A stretch of DNA of 64,000 nucleotides from Sphingobacteriales bacterium (GCA_027483645.1 JAIXUD010000007.1:1-64000), one strand, 5' to 3'. Positions 37,591 through 47,875 are shown, counted from the stretch's first letter. Notes: generated by a model not told the origin, from the letters alone. Numbers and translations: made by a program.

Positions 37591-37639
37591 GAATTTGGTT
37601 ATGGGTTGCGTACTTCGACTACGCTCAGTATGACATTAG

Positions 37640-37774
37640 TTACGGGTTACGAGTTAGTCAACTAAAACGTGACTTACATTTAGTAAAGCTACAGTAAGCC
37701 CAATACCGCAATTCTATCAATCGTTTCAACAGTTCATATTTAACTCTTAACCCGCAACTCGTAACTCGCAACTC
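37640..37774. repeat. inverted pair of word repeats (ttacgggttacgagtta / aacccgcaactcgtaactcgcaactc)
   Basis: Same words as 60943-61094; right arm ends at the downstream TTG start. Confidence 0.85.
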
Positions 37775-37776
37775 AA

Positions 37777-38673
37777 TTGGATCCTATTCAACTCAACTTT
37801 AGCGAAGAGAACCTGATAGCCCTCAATATTTGCATTGGCTTCATTGTATTTGGGGTAGCACTGGATTTAAAGTTAAACGATTTCCGTAGATTGTTGGATT
37901 CGCCTAAATCATCACTGGTGGGTTTACTGGCACAGTTCATTACCATGCCAGCACTAACCTATTTACTCATTTTAATTTGGAAGCCCGAACCTTCCATGGC
38001 ACTAGGGATGATACTGGTTGCCGCATGCCCTGGGGGCAATATATCCAATTTTCTATGTCAATATGCTAGAGGCAATGCAGCATTATCAGTATCCATTAGT
38101 GCCATCTCAACTATAGTTGCCATAGTTGCCACGCCCATAAACTTTGCATTTTGGAGCAGCCTCTTACCTGCTGTAGAAAACCAGCAAGAAATTATCATGG
38201 ATTCTTGGGGTATGTTTCAATCAATTTTAGTGATATTATTATTACCGCTTCTTTGTGGAATGGCCTTTCACTATCGATTTCCAACAATAACGCAAAAGAT
38301 ACGCAAGCCAATCAGCAACCTATCCATGCTCATTTTTGTGGTATTTGTTGCATTGGCATTCAGCAAAAATGCGCATGTATTTATTGCTTATTTCCATGTG
38401 GTAATGTTGTTGGTATTTGTACACAATGCAATAGCACTAACAAGTGGCTATTGGCTAGCAGCAGCGTTCCGCCTACCAGAACCCGATAGGCGCTCAGTTG
38501 CAATAGAATCGGGTATCCAAAATAGCGGATTAGGTTTAGTGCTCATCTTCAACTTCTTCGATGGCTCTGGCGGCATGGCTCTTATTGCCGCTTGGTGGGG
38601 TATCTGGCACATTATATCGGGCTTTGCGTTGGCGTTTTATTGGAGGCGAAAATCAACCAAAGCTGCTCTTTAG
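37777..38673 (+). CDS. bile acid:sodium symporter (BASS) family protein
   Basis: TTG start; VACPGGNISNFLCQYARGNAALSVSISAISTI, ESGIQNSGLGLVL. Confidence 0.92.
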   Translation: MDPIQLNFSEENLIALNICIGFIVFGVALDLKLNDFRRLLDSPKSSLVGLLAQFITMPALTYLLILIWKPEPSMALGMILVAACPGGNISNFLCQYARGNAALSVSISAISTIVAIVATPINFAFWSSLLPAVENQQEIIMDSWGMFQSILVILLLPLLCGMAFHYRFPTITQKIRKPISNLSMLIFVVFVALAFSKNAHVFIAYFHVVMLLVFVHNAIALTSGYWLAAAFRLPEPDRRSVAIESGIQNSGLGLVLIFNFFDGSGGMALIAAWWGIWHIISGFALAFYWRRKSTKAAL

Positions 38674-38752
38674 AAGAGGATGATGATCAAGATATGGATC
38701 GTCAATAAATTCCGTCTTCACCTTTTAGTATCGTTTTTCAACAATCGCAATG

Positions 38753-38786
38753 AGCCGATAACTTTCAATAGTTGTCGGCTTTTTTA
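38753..38786. terminator. intrinsic terminator (agccgataact ttcaat agttgtcggct tttttt)
   Basis: 11-bp near-perfect stem followed by a T run, between convergent genes. Confidence 0.8.
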
Positions 38787-39704
38787 TTGAGCGGTAGGTG
38801 CGATAGGCGATGTAGGCGCTGATGGCTTTTTAGCTAGCACATAGCTAAGCGATATCTCGTGGGTGCCGCTACCGGTTACATTGCGGTAATCGCCATTAGC
38901 TAAATCGTATGAGTAAGCCAGCTTGAAGTTGTTGTTACCTTTGGTAAGGTGATATTGCGCACTAAAGTTGGCCGATTTATCGCTCCTATACCCAGCACCC
39001 ACCCAAATGGATTTGGCAAATACTAGATAAAGGTTCAAATCAACTTGGGCAGAGCTTTTAGTCCACTTAATCAAAGTGGCCGGCACTATCCCAAACTTCT
39101 CCCCGAATTGGAAGCGGTAATCGGCATTTACGGTGTAATAGTTTATCTGGGTGAGGTCTTTATCACTAAATACTGTACTTCCCAGCATACGCGGCACACT
39201 GAAACCCGCTGAAAGCTTATCGTTTTTGTAATACAGCCCCGCACCAAAGTTGGGGATAATAGCACTATTGCCACTGTTATCAGTAAATGTTACATCGCCC
39301 GCATTAAAGGCGCTCAGCTCGCTCCAGTTGGTATTAAAGTGCTGTATACCCGCTTGCAAACCCATCGCAAAGTGACCTTTACCGGCCTTAATACGGTAGG
39401 CAAAGGAGCCAAAAAATTGGTTTTGCTTATAGGGGCCCCAGCTATCGTTGCCTATCCACAGGCCGTAGCCTATCTTTTGGTTGTTGGTTACATTGTTGGC
39501 TTGAATCAAGAAATTCTGCGGACTGCCTTCCAAGCCACCCCACTGGTTTCGGTACAGGGCACCTGCTTGCAATCCATCCGCACTACCAGCTGCAGCCGGG
39601 TTGAACAGGAATGGCTGCAGTATGTATTGGCTAATAACCGCATCGCCCTGCGCTTGTAGCAGCAGACCGGGCAGGCAAAGCAATATGGTGAGTACATACC
39701 GCAT
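38784..39704 (-). CDS. PorP/SprF family type IX secretion system membrane protein
   Basis: AQGDAVISQYILQPFLFNPAAAGSADGLQAGALYRNQWGGLEGSPQ. Confidence 0.95.
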   Translation of the reverse strand: MRYVLTILLCLPGLLLQAQGDAVISQYILQPFLFNPAAAGSADGLQAGALYRNQWGGLEGSPQNFLIQANNVTNNQKIGYGLWIGNDSWGPYKQNQFFGSFAYRIKAGKGHFAMGLQAGIQHFNTNWSELSAFNAGDVTFTDNSGNSAIIPNFGAGLYYKNDKLSAGFSVPRMLGSTVFSDKDLTQINYYTVNADYRFQFGEKFGIVPATLIKWTKSSAQVDLNLYLVFAKSIWVGAGYRSDKSANFSAQYHLTKGNNNFKLAYSYDLANGDYRNVTGSGTHEISLSYVLAKKPSAPTSPIAPTAQ

Positions 39705-39705
39705 A

Positions 39706-41277
39706 TCAGCGTTTTAGCATAATGTAGCCAGAAAGCGTTTCCGTACCTTCAAGCGTTAGTTTGTAATAATAAATTCCTTCAGGCAGCTCTTCGTTGAAAC
39801 CGCGTTTGCCAGCCCAGTTGTTTTGGTAGTCGTCAGTCTCCAGCACCACTTCGCCCCACTTGGTGAATATTACCAAATAGTTGCTGGTATAGGCATTCAG
39901 CCCGCGGATGACCCAAGCATCCAAAAATCCATCGCCATTGGGCGAAAATGAATTCGGTATCTCCAGCGGCGACTCATTAATGGTAATGAACACCCAAGCC
40001 GAATCGCACTGTATGGGTGTACCGTTGTCGCAAATTACATAGTTAAAGCTATCCACCCCAAAGAAACCAGGGCTGGGCGTGTACTGCAATTCGCCTTCGC
40101 CAAGGTCTACAATGGTACCATTGGGCGGCGAAGAAATGCTGGTAATAAATATCAGTTGCCCGTTCGGGTCGTTGTCATTATCCAGCACATTTACGGTTAG
40201 GGTGCCATTAGCATCCAGCACTAGTACATCGTTCTCGGCGCTTGGTGCGGCGTTGGTTACGGTGATAACAATGTAGGCACTGTCGCACAAGGGCGGCGTA
40301 AACCCATCGCAAATTTGGTAATACACCGTATCGCGCCCGTTGAAGTTGCCCGAGGGATTGTAAATGATGTTGCCACTGGTATCCACGGTGGCAGTACCGT
40401 TTACCGGGCTGCCAATTATACTTATGGTTAGATCGTCGTCATTAGGGTCAGTATCGTTGTTTAGTACATTCAGTATAATGTTGCTGGCCGATGGCGTATT
40501 TGCTACGTCGTTTAGCGCAACTGGATATTGGTTTACATATATAGTCACCTCGTCGCTAGCCGAACAACCAATGGTATCCACCGCGGTAAGGGTATATACG
40601 GTGGTAATGGGCGGGTAAACGGTAATATCCAATTGTTGCGGGTCTTGTATGAATGTGGTAGGGCTCCAGCTATAATCAAAGGTAAGGGTGCTGCCTATCA
40701 CGGTAGTGGTGTCGCCCACATTTATGGAGTCGCCCAAACCGGCATCTACAAATGGCGGCGCATATACCTCGGCCACGCCTGTAACCGTATCAGTACAGCC
40801 GCTGGTATTGGTAACCGCCAACAAAATGTTTTTGATGCCGAAGGTGCCATACAGGTTGGTAGGGAACTGCGTAGTTGCCGTTTGCCCATCGCCAAAATCC
40901 CAAAACCAGCCGACGATGGTATCGCTTACATAGGTGCTGCGGTCATCAGCCGGCGATGGGGTGCCAAAACACACATTATCCACCACGAAAGCCGCATTGG
41001 GGCTCTCTTTAAGGGCCACCAAAATACTATCTCGGCGCAGTACACTTTGGCTATCTGTTACCTCTACCCAATAAATGCGAGATTGGGTAGCTACTATAGA
41101 TTGGCTATTGGAGCCATTGCTCCATTGATACGTAAGGAATCCCGGGCCGGCATCGAGCACCAAAGGCTCGGCATTGCAATGGATGGTATCGGAGCCCAAA
41201 TTGAGCGTTTGCCCCGCCAGCGAACCCGCGCCAACCAGCATTATACCCAAACATAAAACCCTAAGCCATTGCAGCAT
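39706..41277 (-). CDS. Ig-like/PKD domain protein with T9SS type B C-terminal sorting domain
   Basis: PKD GWFWDFGDGQTATTQFP, cadherin-like NDTDPNDDDLTI repeats, C-terminal IPNSFSPNGDGFLDAWVIRGLNAY...GIYYYKLTLEGTETLSGYIMLKR. Confidence 0.95.
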   Translation of the reverse strand: MLQWLRVLCLGIMLVGAGSLAGQTLNLGSDTIHCNAEPLVLDAGPGFLTYQWSNGSNSQSIVATQSRIYWVEVTDSQSVLRRDSILVALKESPNAAFVVDNVCFGTPSPADDRSTYVSDTIVGWFWDFGDGQTATTQFPTNLYGTFGIKNILLAVTNTSGCTDTVTGVAEVYAPPFVDAGLGDSINVGDTTTVIGSTLTFDYSWSPTTFIQDPQQLDITVYPPITTVYTLTAVDTIGCSASDEVTIYVNQYPVALNDVANTPSASNIILNVLNNDTDPNDDDLTISIIGSPVNGTATVDTSGNIIYNPSGNFNGRDTVYYQICDGFTPPLCDSAYIVITVTNAAPSAENDVLVLDANGTLTVNVLDNDNDPNGQLIFITSISSPPNGTIVDLGEGELQYTPSPGFFGVDSFNYVICDNGTPIQCDSAWVFITINESPLEIPNSFSPNGDGFLDAWVIRGLNAYTSNYLVIFTKWGEVVLETDDYQNNWAGKRGFNEELPEGIYYYKLTLEGTETLSGYIMLKR

Positions 41278-41411
41278 GATTCAAAATACGGCAAAACTTC
41301 ACAATAGTTACATCTGCACCATAAAGCAGTTGTACACGGGCGGTGGTTTATTGTATGGAAATGTAGTTGAAGGCTATTAAACTCATCCTGAATTTGCAGC
41401 AGAACCACGAT

Positions 41412-42040
41412 CTAATTACTAAAAACAGTTACCAAATCCTCGTCAGTAAATATATCGGCTGGGGAGATTACCGTTTCATTGAGGGGCACATTGTTGCCGT
41501 ACCTTTCTTTTATCTTGGCAGCTACTATCGGGCTGGTAAGGTCGAAGTCACTGAGCTTTTTCAGGTCGCCCACTTCAATGTTGGTGCAGTTTTTATACAA
41601 CTTCCACACCAGCTCGGAGCAATAGATGCGGTCATCGTTCCACTCAAAAGTTAAATCGTAGTGTTTGCCCAAGTAGCCCTTGCCCTGCTCTTTTATGCAA
41701 GCTATGGCCGTGGGCGTAAGCACGCTGGTATCTTTTAGCCGCTTTACTACATAGTGGTTGCGTTCCCCGTGAGTTATCCAACTGGTAAGCGGTGTGTACA
41801 CCACCGGCTGAACCGCCTCTAGCACATACCAGGTGCCGCCATCGTTAAACATAATGCCCACATGGCTATATGGCGATTTGGTAGCCGCCTGCACCGCCTT
41901 GCATTGCGACGACTGTGATACTTGGAAGATTATATCGCCATCCTTCCACTCGGTGGAGGTTGTCGGCCGCGGGCTAAAGGAGGTGAGGAATAAGATGGTG
42001 AGGAAGAGTAAGAGATACTGCTTGAGTGATAACGGATAAT
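41412..42040 (-). CDS. YiiX/YebB-like (NlpC/P60-type permuted papain fold) hydrolase; start uncertain
   Basis: KDGDIIFQVSQSSQCKAVQAATKSPYSHVGIMFNDGGTWYVLEA, DDRIYCSELVWKLYKN; the frame stays open upstream of the listed GTG into a signal-peptide-like stretch. Confidence 0.8.
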
Positions 42041-42209
42041 GAAGCGTGAATATTATGAGTACGTTTTATGGACGGATGGGATATGAGAATACCCAATACC
42101 CAGATACTAATTCCACAATTTTACCCAATCATTGATTAAACAAGAAACCGTAGCGCCATTACTTGCTCTTGGTATGGTTTATGGTATACTACCAGCAAAC
42201 AACAACAGT

Positions 42210-42437
42210 ATGGATATCGTGAGGATTGAACAAATCGTAAAGCTGGCCCTAGGAATTGTATTGGGCGTAATTGCAGGCTTTGTAGTGGGTATGCTTACCA
42301 ACCTTTCAGCCGCTATTTTGGTAGCGCTGTTATGCGCCTTTATTTTCAGCGGACTGCTCTATAAGCGCAGGGAAGTGCTGGCTTATAGCCCGATTGCTGA
42401 TGATGGTGAGAAAGCGCCGGACCCTAGGAGGCCGTGA
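42210..42437 (+). CDS. hypothetical membrane protein
   Basis: Two TM segments; start at MDIVRIEQ preferred over 42132. Confidence 0.5.
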   Translation: MDIVRIEQIVKLALGIVLGVIAGFVVGMLTNLSAAILVALLCAFIFSGLLYKRREVLAYSPIADDGEKAPDPRRP

Positions 42438-42454
42438 GGAGGCCTACCACTACA

Positions 42455-42646
42455 CTATAATAGATGAGCATATACTGCCCTTAATTGGGTTTGGTTGATT
42501 GTAGGATAACTTTCTAATATCTGCTGCTCCGTCCACCCATCAGCCATCAATTCCAATACTAGTTCTACAGAGATACGGGTGCCTTTAATGACAGGCTTAC
42601 CCAGTAATACCCCGTTGTCGGATACAATATGTTCTGTCCAATCCAT
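42455..42646 (-). CDS. DUF433 domain-containing protein (antitoxin-type)
   Basis: GKPVIKGTRISVELVLELMADGWTEQQILESYPTINQTQLRAVYAHLL. Confidence 0.88.
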   Translation of the reverse strand: MDWTEHIVSDNGVLLGKPVIKGTRISVELVLELMADGWTEQQILESYPTINQTQLRAVYAHLL

Positions 42647-42779
42647 TGTTCAAATGTAAGGATTTGCTAGTTTATTTGAAAGTTGATAATGATTGGTACT
42701 ACACGTTATTGACAAAATCGCCGAACTTATCGGGATGGAAGAAGGAATGGAGTTTAAGTCCAATTTAAAGATACAAAAA

Positions 42780-43220
42780 TCAGACATTATTATAAAGAAG
42801 AATTAATTTATGCTGAGCAATCAGTAATATATAAACCATAATGCCACAAAAAAAACTCGCAGCCAATCTATAATAGTACTTGTAGCAAATAGAAAATGAA
42901 GCACCCACTGGCGATTTTAATATCCGTTCAATCTCAGGCTCCGTCATGTTAAGGTAATAATAATTATAGCCAATTCCGTTATTGAAACCATGGTCCTCGT
43001 TGATTTTGGGCTCATGATTAACAATAAAATCATTGGTTTTTGAAAAATGCGGATAGCTGTATATGGTTAAGCACAAAAAACCTAACAACTCAATGCAAAT
43101 AAAAAAATAGCCTAACGTTGATAAAGAGTTATCTATCCATACCATCATTATCCCTATCATTAATACAAAGACAAATACTTTCCAACTCTCTTTTAGAGCG
43201 GCGATAAAATTGTATTTCAT
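42780..43220 (-). CDS. hypothetical membrane protein
   Basis: Several hydrophobic segments; start MKYNFIAALKESWKVFVFVLMIGIMMVW. Confidence 0.6.
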   Translation of the reverse strand: MKYNFIAALKESWKVFVFVLMIGIMMVWIDNSLSTLGYFFICIELLGFLCLTIYSYPHFSKTNDFIVNHEPKINEDHGFNNGIGYNYYYLNMTEPEIERILKSPVGASFSICYKYYYRLAASFFCGIMVYILLIAQHKLILLYNNV

Positions 43221-43301
43221 TATGTTGGTTATGGTTAAGTCAGTTCTATCGTCGATACCAACAAAATGATAATTACCCATTTTCAAATCTTCAAACTCAC
43301 C

Positions 43302-44456
43302 TCACTCCACCCAACTCTTCCAATACCCTTCATTCTCAATATCAATTGCTTGCTTGGTGAGCTTCAGCGGGCGGAAGGTATCCACCATCACCGCTAACTC
43401 CTTCGTTTCTTTTGCGCCGATACTCTTTTCTACCGTACCGGGGTGCGGACCGTGCGGAATGCCCAACGGGTGCAGCGTGAGCATACCGCGGGTTACGTGC
43501 TTTCGGCTCATAAAGTCGCCATCTACATAGTAAAGCAGCTCGTCGCTGTCCACGTTACTGTGATTATAGGGTGCAGGGATGGAATCAGGGTGGTAATCGT
43601 ACAGCCTTGGTACGAATGAACAGATTACAAAACCAGTAGTCTCAAAGGTTTGGTGCACTGGTGGTGGCTGGTGCACGCGGCCTGTAATAGGCTCAAAATC
43701 GTGTATGGAGAAGGCGTATGGATATAAGTACCCATCCCAACCAATGGCATCGAAAGGGTGCGAGGTGAAATGGTACGGGTATATGTTATCCAGCTTTTTG
43801 ATGAGCACTTGGAAGTCGCCCTTTTGGTCGTGCGTTTCTAGGTCAACAGGCTTTCGGATGTCTCGCTCGCAGAAAGGGGAGTGCTCCAGCAACTGGCCAA
43901 AGGCGTTACGGTAACGCTTCGGGGTGCGGATGGGGCTAAACGACTCTACGATAAACAAGCGGTTGTCGTGCGTATCGAAGTGCATCTGGTAAATGGTGCC
44001 TCTCGGTATCACCAAATAATCGCCATAGCCAAAGCGCAGGTTGCCGAAAAGCGTTTTCAGCACACCGGTACCTTCATGCACAAATATCACCTCATCGGCC
44101 GAAGAGTTTTTGAAGAAATAATCCGTCATGCTGTGCCGTGGAGCGGCTAGGCTAATGTACACATCGCTGTTTACCAGTATCATTTTGCGGCTCTTTAAAT
44201 AATCGTCTTGCTTATCCACCTTAAACCCTTCAAAGGCGCGGTGCATCATGTTTTTGTCATCCGCAATCTCTGGCGCCACGCTATACGGCCTGCCCACCTT
44301 GCCCACCTGCGTAGGCGGGTAGGTGTGGTACACCAGCGAATAAATATCCGAAAACCCCTCGGTGGAAATGAGCTGCTCACTGTACAGCGTGCCATCGGGC
44401 TTACGGAACTGCGTGTGTCGCTTATGGGGTATGTTGCCTAAGGTATGATAATGCAT
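43302..44456 (-). CDS. hmgA: homogentisate 1,2-dioxygenase
   Basis: GNIPHKRHTQFRKPDGTLYSEQLISTEGFSDIYSLVYH, RGTIYQMHFD, HPLGIPHGPHPGTVE. Confidence 0.95.
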   Translation of the reverse strand: MHYHTLGNIPHKRHTQFRKPDGTLYSEQLISTEGFSDIYSLVYHTYPPTQVGKVGRPYSVAPEIADDKNMMHRAFEGFKVDKQDDYLKSRKMILVNSDVYISLAAPRHSMTDYFFKNSSADEVIFVHEGTGVLKTLFGNLRFGYGDYLVIPRGTIYQMHFDTHDNRLFIVESFSPIRTPKRYRNAFGQLLEHSPFCERDIRKPVDLETHDQKGDFQVLIKKLDNIYPYHFTSHPFDAIGWDGYLYPYAFSIHDFEPITGRVHQPPPVHQTFETTGFVICSFVPRLYDYHPDSIPAPYNHSNVDSDELLYYVDGDFMSRKHVTRGMLTLHPLGIPHGPHPGTVEKSIGAKETKELAVMVDTFRPLKLTKQAIDIENEGYWKSWVE

Positions 44457-44520
44457 AGCGGGGATTTTGGTGGGCTATACAAATCTAACAAAAAGCAGGT
44501 TGAATGAGTTGCCTCCTATG

Positions 44521-47500
44521 CTACTTCTCTTCGGGCTTCGCCACAACAGGCAAAGTATACACAAACACATCCCTATATCCATTGGCGGTGTAGCCGATGA
44601 TAAGGGTGCCGGGGGTGGTGGGGTCAATGATCTCGAACTGAACGGGGATGCTATCGAACCGGTTCGGGAAAAGGCTGTGCTCTTTAGGAGCGAGAGGCCA
44701 AATGGGTTTGATACCTGCCGGGAACGTGAAATCGAAGTTGCCGGTGATTTGCTTGCCGGTAAAGTTCTCCACGCGCAACAGTACCTGTACTTTCTCCCCT
44801 TTCCGCAAGGCGGCTGGCATCTGCACCTGTAGGTTGAATGGCCATGCCATACCCACCACTTGCTCGGTGCGGCCGGGTTGGCCATTGTTGCCAAGCCCTT
44901 CGGCAATTAAGCGGAAGGCGGAAAGGTCGTCGCTAGCGTAGAATTCTACCATGGCCTTTCCGTTGGCATCAGTAGAGATGTTGCCGTTCCAGTAGAGCGT
45001 GCTACGCAGGTCGGTGCGGTCGTCGCCCTTATCGCGAACGCTATAGGCGGTTTTCGGGTATTCCCTAGGCTGGGCATAGCGTACGTTGAAGCCTATCGGC
45101 CGCTCCATGGGTGCAACCGGGGTGCCCGCAAGAGTGTTGCTCACGCCATTAGTTACATTGATCACATCGGTGCTCCCATCATTATTTCTTGCAGAGAGCG
45201 GGCCGTCAAACTGGTCAATATGGCCAATAGCAGATACGGGTAGCATCAGCGGCTCATTATAGCGCATTTTTAACCCCTCCACATAATAAGCCGTAACACC
45301 ATCGCGCAGCGGACTGCGAATATCCGTCAATAGCGGGTTTTTGCTACTTTCCTCCACCGGGTTGTTATACGCAGCGTCAAACTTACCAGATAGGAAGCTG
45401 TAGCGATTAGCAAACGAATCGGCCTCATGCTCGGCAAAGTGCGCCGAAAGCGCCGTGCCATCCACTTGGTAGCTCAACAACACATCCAGCATGGAGAACT
45501 GGTTGGCCTCAGTTTTTACTGAAGGGTTTTGGTAAGGGCTGTAGCCACTGGCTTTTACGGCAATCTTGTAATTGCCTGCTTTGGCGGTGTTAGCCAAATA
45601 ATACCCATTGACATCTGTGGTTAACCTTTGAACAGCACCATCAGCAGCGGTGACAGTGATGCTGGCCCCCGCAATGCCATTGCCATAGGAATTGAGGACC
45701 TGCCCAGCAATGGCGGCACCTTTAAGGGGCTTTTGTGAGTTGGTAAGCACCGGGTGCTGGCGGCTATTGGCCTGTGGCTGATATACCTTGCGGCCATCGC
45801 CAGTAAATTCCAATACTAGGTCGTTCTGGTAGCGGTTTACCACCAAGGTCATCACGCCAATTTTGTAGGTGAAATCCAGTTCGCGCAACAAGCTTAGGTC
45901 GATATTAGGGATGTAGAAACTACCATCGCCTGCTGTAGCGGTTTTAATGCCAAGCAGCTTGTTGGTTATTTTCACGTCCTTCAGCGGTTTGCCGGTTTCG
46001 GCATCTATCACTTTGCCCTTTAAAACTGAGTTTTCGGCGGCAACGGCCACTGGCTCTTGGGTACCGTAATAAACATCCTTCCAAGTAAAACGCCTCCAAC
46101 CGGAGGTCATCAGCAGCAGGTCCATCTCTTGGTCGGCATTTTTATTGGCAGGGTCGAAGAGGTAGCCCGCACGATGGGCTACTTCGCCTAAATCAGGTTC
46201 CAGCAGCAGTGCCGAAAGGATGTTGGTGTTCTGGGTATGGGTAAGCAAATCATCGCCCGCACTTAGCGAGAGCGTGGTTTGCACCGGCCTTCCGCGGTCA
46301 TCGGTTACGGTTATGGTGGCCGTTACTTTCTCCCTCGGCAAGTAGTTTTGCTTATCAGTAGTAATGTTGACGCGGAGCTGCTTGCTTTTGTTTACAAATA
46401 CCAACCTTTCCGCATGGCCTACCCCATCGGCATCAAACAGGCTTAAGTGCAGCATTCCAGCCGGCATATTGGTAGCGGGTATGTTTACTATGTTATCGCC
46501 CCGTTTAAGGTCAAGCTCTTGTCCATAATACATTTCGCCCCGCAGTTGGCCTACCAGCACTACCCGCTCTTCTTTGGTCGATTGTACGTTTACCTTCACC
46601 CAATTGCCCTCTTGGCCAAGAACTGTTAGCACATAACCATCAGCATAGACCTGCGGAAGTTGTACTTGCGAAGCAAAGTTTTTGACAATGCCGAAGTACA
46701 ACCTATTTGCCTGTGGGGTAAATGTAAACATACCTTTACCTTCAGCATCAGATTTAACAGTGGCTATGGCATTACCGTTTGCATCTACTATGGCCAAATT
46801 TAAAGAGCCTTGGCAATTGGACACGGTGAAGGCAACGCGGCTTTCCAACCCAGCCACCAAATCACCACCTTCTGGGAAAAACTCAATTTTAGGCTGTTTA
46901 GTAATTGCGTTGCCATCCATGCGCAAGGTTTGCCCAGGCTGTTGGATAACGATAGGCGCTTCGAATAATTTACTACCGGGCAAGTAATGCTGCCATGCGG
47001 TGTAAGCACGGAAAACATACGTGCCGCTCGCCAAATCTTCAGGGATGATGAGGTTGCCATCTACACGTCCATCGTTTGCTATCCACTCTTTCAAAGCCAC
47101 AGGCTCGCCACTGGCATCTAGTAATTCCGTTTTAACAATATCGCTAATGGTGGATGCTTTCAAGTTGTTCTCATTCACCAAATACGCCGAAAACCAGATA
47201 GTTTGCCCCGGTGTGTAATCGGTTCGGTCGGTTTGGGCATATACCCGCTCGGCTGGGAACTGTGCATTGAAGGCCTCCAACCGGCGCTTCAATTCTCTTA
47301 GCAAAGTTTTGGTTGCTGCCTTAAGCTTTTGTGGCAGTATGGGCAACAAAGGCGTATTAGCCACAATGGCCAAAGTATCTGGTGTTTGCAATAATGCGGT
47401 ATCGGTTTGCTGGGCCATCAGGCGAAATAGCGGGGCATTGTCATTAGTTGTAGTGGTGATGTCGCTTGGGCCATTGCTTTGTGGGCCGGGCTTAGCATTT

Positions 47501-47874
47501 TGATAGCCATGGTCAACCCAGTTGCCGTTATCGTTGCCGCTGTTATTATCGGCCACCGTAGGCACTTGCGCATCGGGCCATAGGGCTATGGTAGCGGCAA
47601 TAATGCCTACCAGCAACAGCCCCAATGCTGAGCCTTTCCAGATAAGGCCGCCTCCCTTGCTACTACCTGCCACCAGCTTTTGGTTGAGGTCAGCAATTAG
47701 CGCTACCTCCTTTTCTTTGGCTGGTACATGCTCCGGCTCGCTTGCAAACACGGCATCGGCCTCGCTCTCCAGCCATTCATCGGCCGTGCGGTCGCTTGCC
47801 GCCTCGTTGAGCATGTACTGCTTCAACAAGTCGTTCAGGGCATCGTCGTTATATTCTCCTTTCGGGTTTTTCAT
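44521..47874 (-). CDS. MG2/alpha-2-macroglobulin-like protein with carboxypeptidase-regulatory-like domains and an anti-sigma-like N-terminus
   Basis: Cytosolic acidic N-terminus, TM segment GLIWKGSALGLLLVGIIAATIALW, MG2 YTPGQTIWFSAYLVNENNLKAS..SGTYVFRAYTAW, GKVIDAETGKPLKDVKI, IAGQVLNSYGNGIAGASITV. Confidence 0.88.
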   Translation of the reverse strand: MKNPKGEYNDDALNDLLKQYMLNEAASDRTADEWLESEADAVFASEPEHVPAKEKEVALIADLNQKLVAGSSKGGGLIWKGSALGLLLVGIIAATIALWPDAQVPTVADNNSGNDNGNWVDHGYQNAKPGPQSNGPSDITTTTNDNAPLFRLMAQQTDTALLQTPDTLAIVANTPLLPILPQKLKAATKTLLRELKRRLEAFNAQFPAERVYAQTDRTDYTPGQTIWFSAYLVNENNLKASTISDIVKTELLDASGEPVALKEWIANDGRVDGNLIIPEDLASGTYVFRAYTAWQHYLPGSKLFEAPIVIQQPGQTLRMDGNAITKQPKIEFFPEGGDLVAGLESRVAFTVSNCQGSLNLAIVDANGNAIATVKSDAEGKGMFTFTPQANRLYFGIVKNFASQVQLPQVYADGYVLTVLGQEGNWVKVNVQSTKEERVVLVGQLRGEMYYGQELDLKRGDNIVNIPATNMPAGMLHLSLFDADGVGHAERLVFVNKSKQLRVNITTDKQNYLPREKVTATITVTDDRGRPVQTTLSLSAGDDLLTHTQNTNILSALLLEPDLGEVAHRAGYLFDPANKNADQEMDLLLMTSGWRRFTWKDVYYGTQEPVAVAAENSVLKGKVIDAETGKPLKDVKITNKLLGIKTATAGDGSFYIPNIDLSLLRELDFTYKIGVMTLVVNRYQNDLVLEFTGDGRKVYQPQANSRQHPVLTNSQKPLKGAAIAGQVLNSYGNGIAGASITVTAADGAVQRLTTDVNGYYLANTAKAGNYKIAVKASGYSPYQNPSVKTEANQFSMLDVLLSYQVDGTALSAHFAEHEADSFANRYSFLSGKFDAAYNNPVEESSKNPLLTDIRSPLRDGVTAYYVEGLKMRYNEPLMLPVSAIGHIDQFDGPLSARNNDGSTDVINVTNGVSNTLAGTPVAPMERPIGFNVRYAQPREYPKTAYSVRDKGDDRTDLRSTLYWNGNISTDANGKAMVEFYASDDLSAFRLIAEGLGNNGQPGRTEQVVGMAWPFNLQVQMPAALRKGEKVQVLLRVENFTGKQITGNFDFTFPAGIKPIWPLAPKEHSLFPNRFDSIPVQFEIIDPTTPGTLIIGYTANGYRDVFVYTLPVVAKPEEK

Positions 47875-47875
47875 T

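Noticed and set aside
40528-41256. 242-aa plus-strand ORF
   Set aside because: Fully antisense to the well-supported PKD/type B sorting protein; composition looks like a shadow frame.
42690-42772. Short stretch translating as DNDWYYTLLTKSPNLSGWKKEWSLSPI, vaguely similar to the N-terminus of the AAA/DUF4143 protein
   Set aside because: Similarity is only a few residues; not enough to call a pseudogene.
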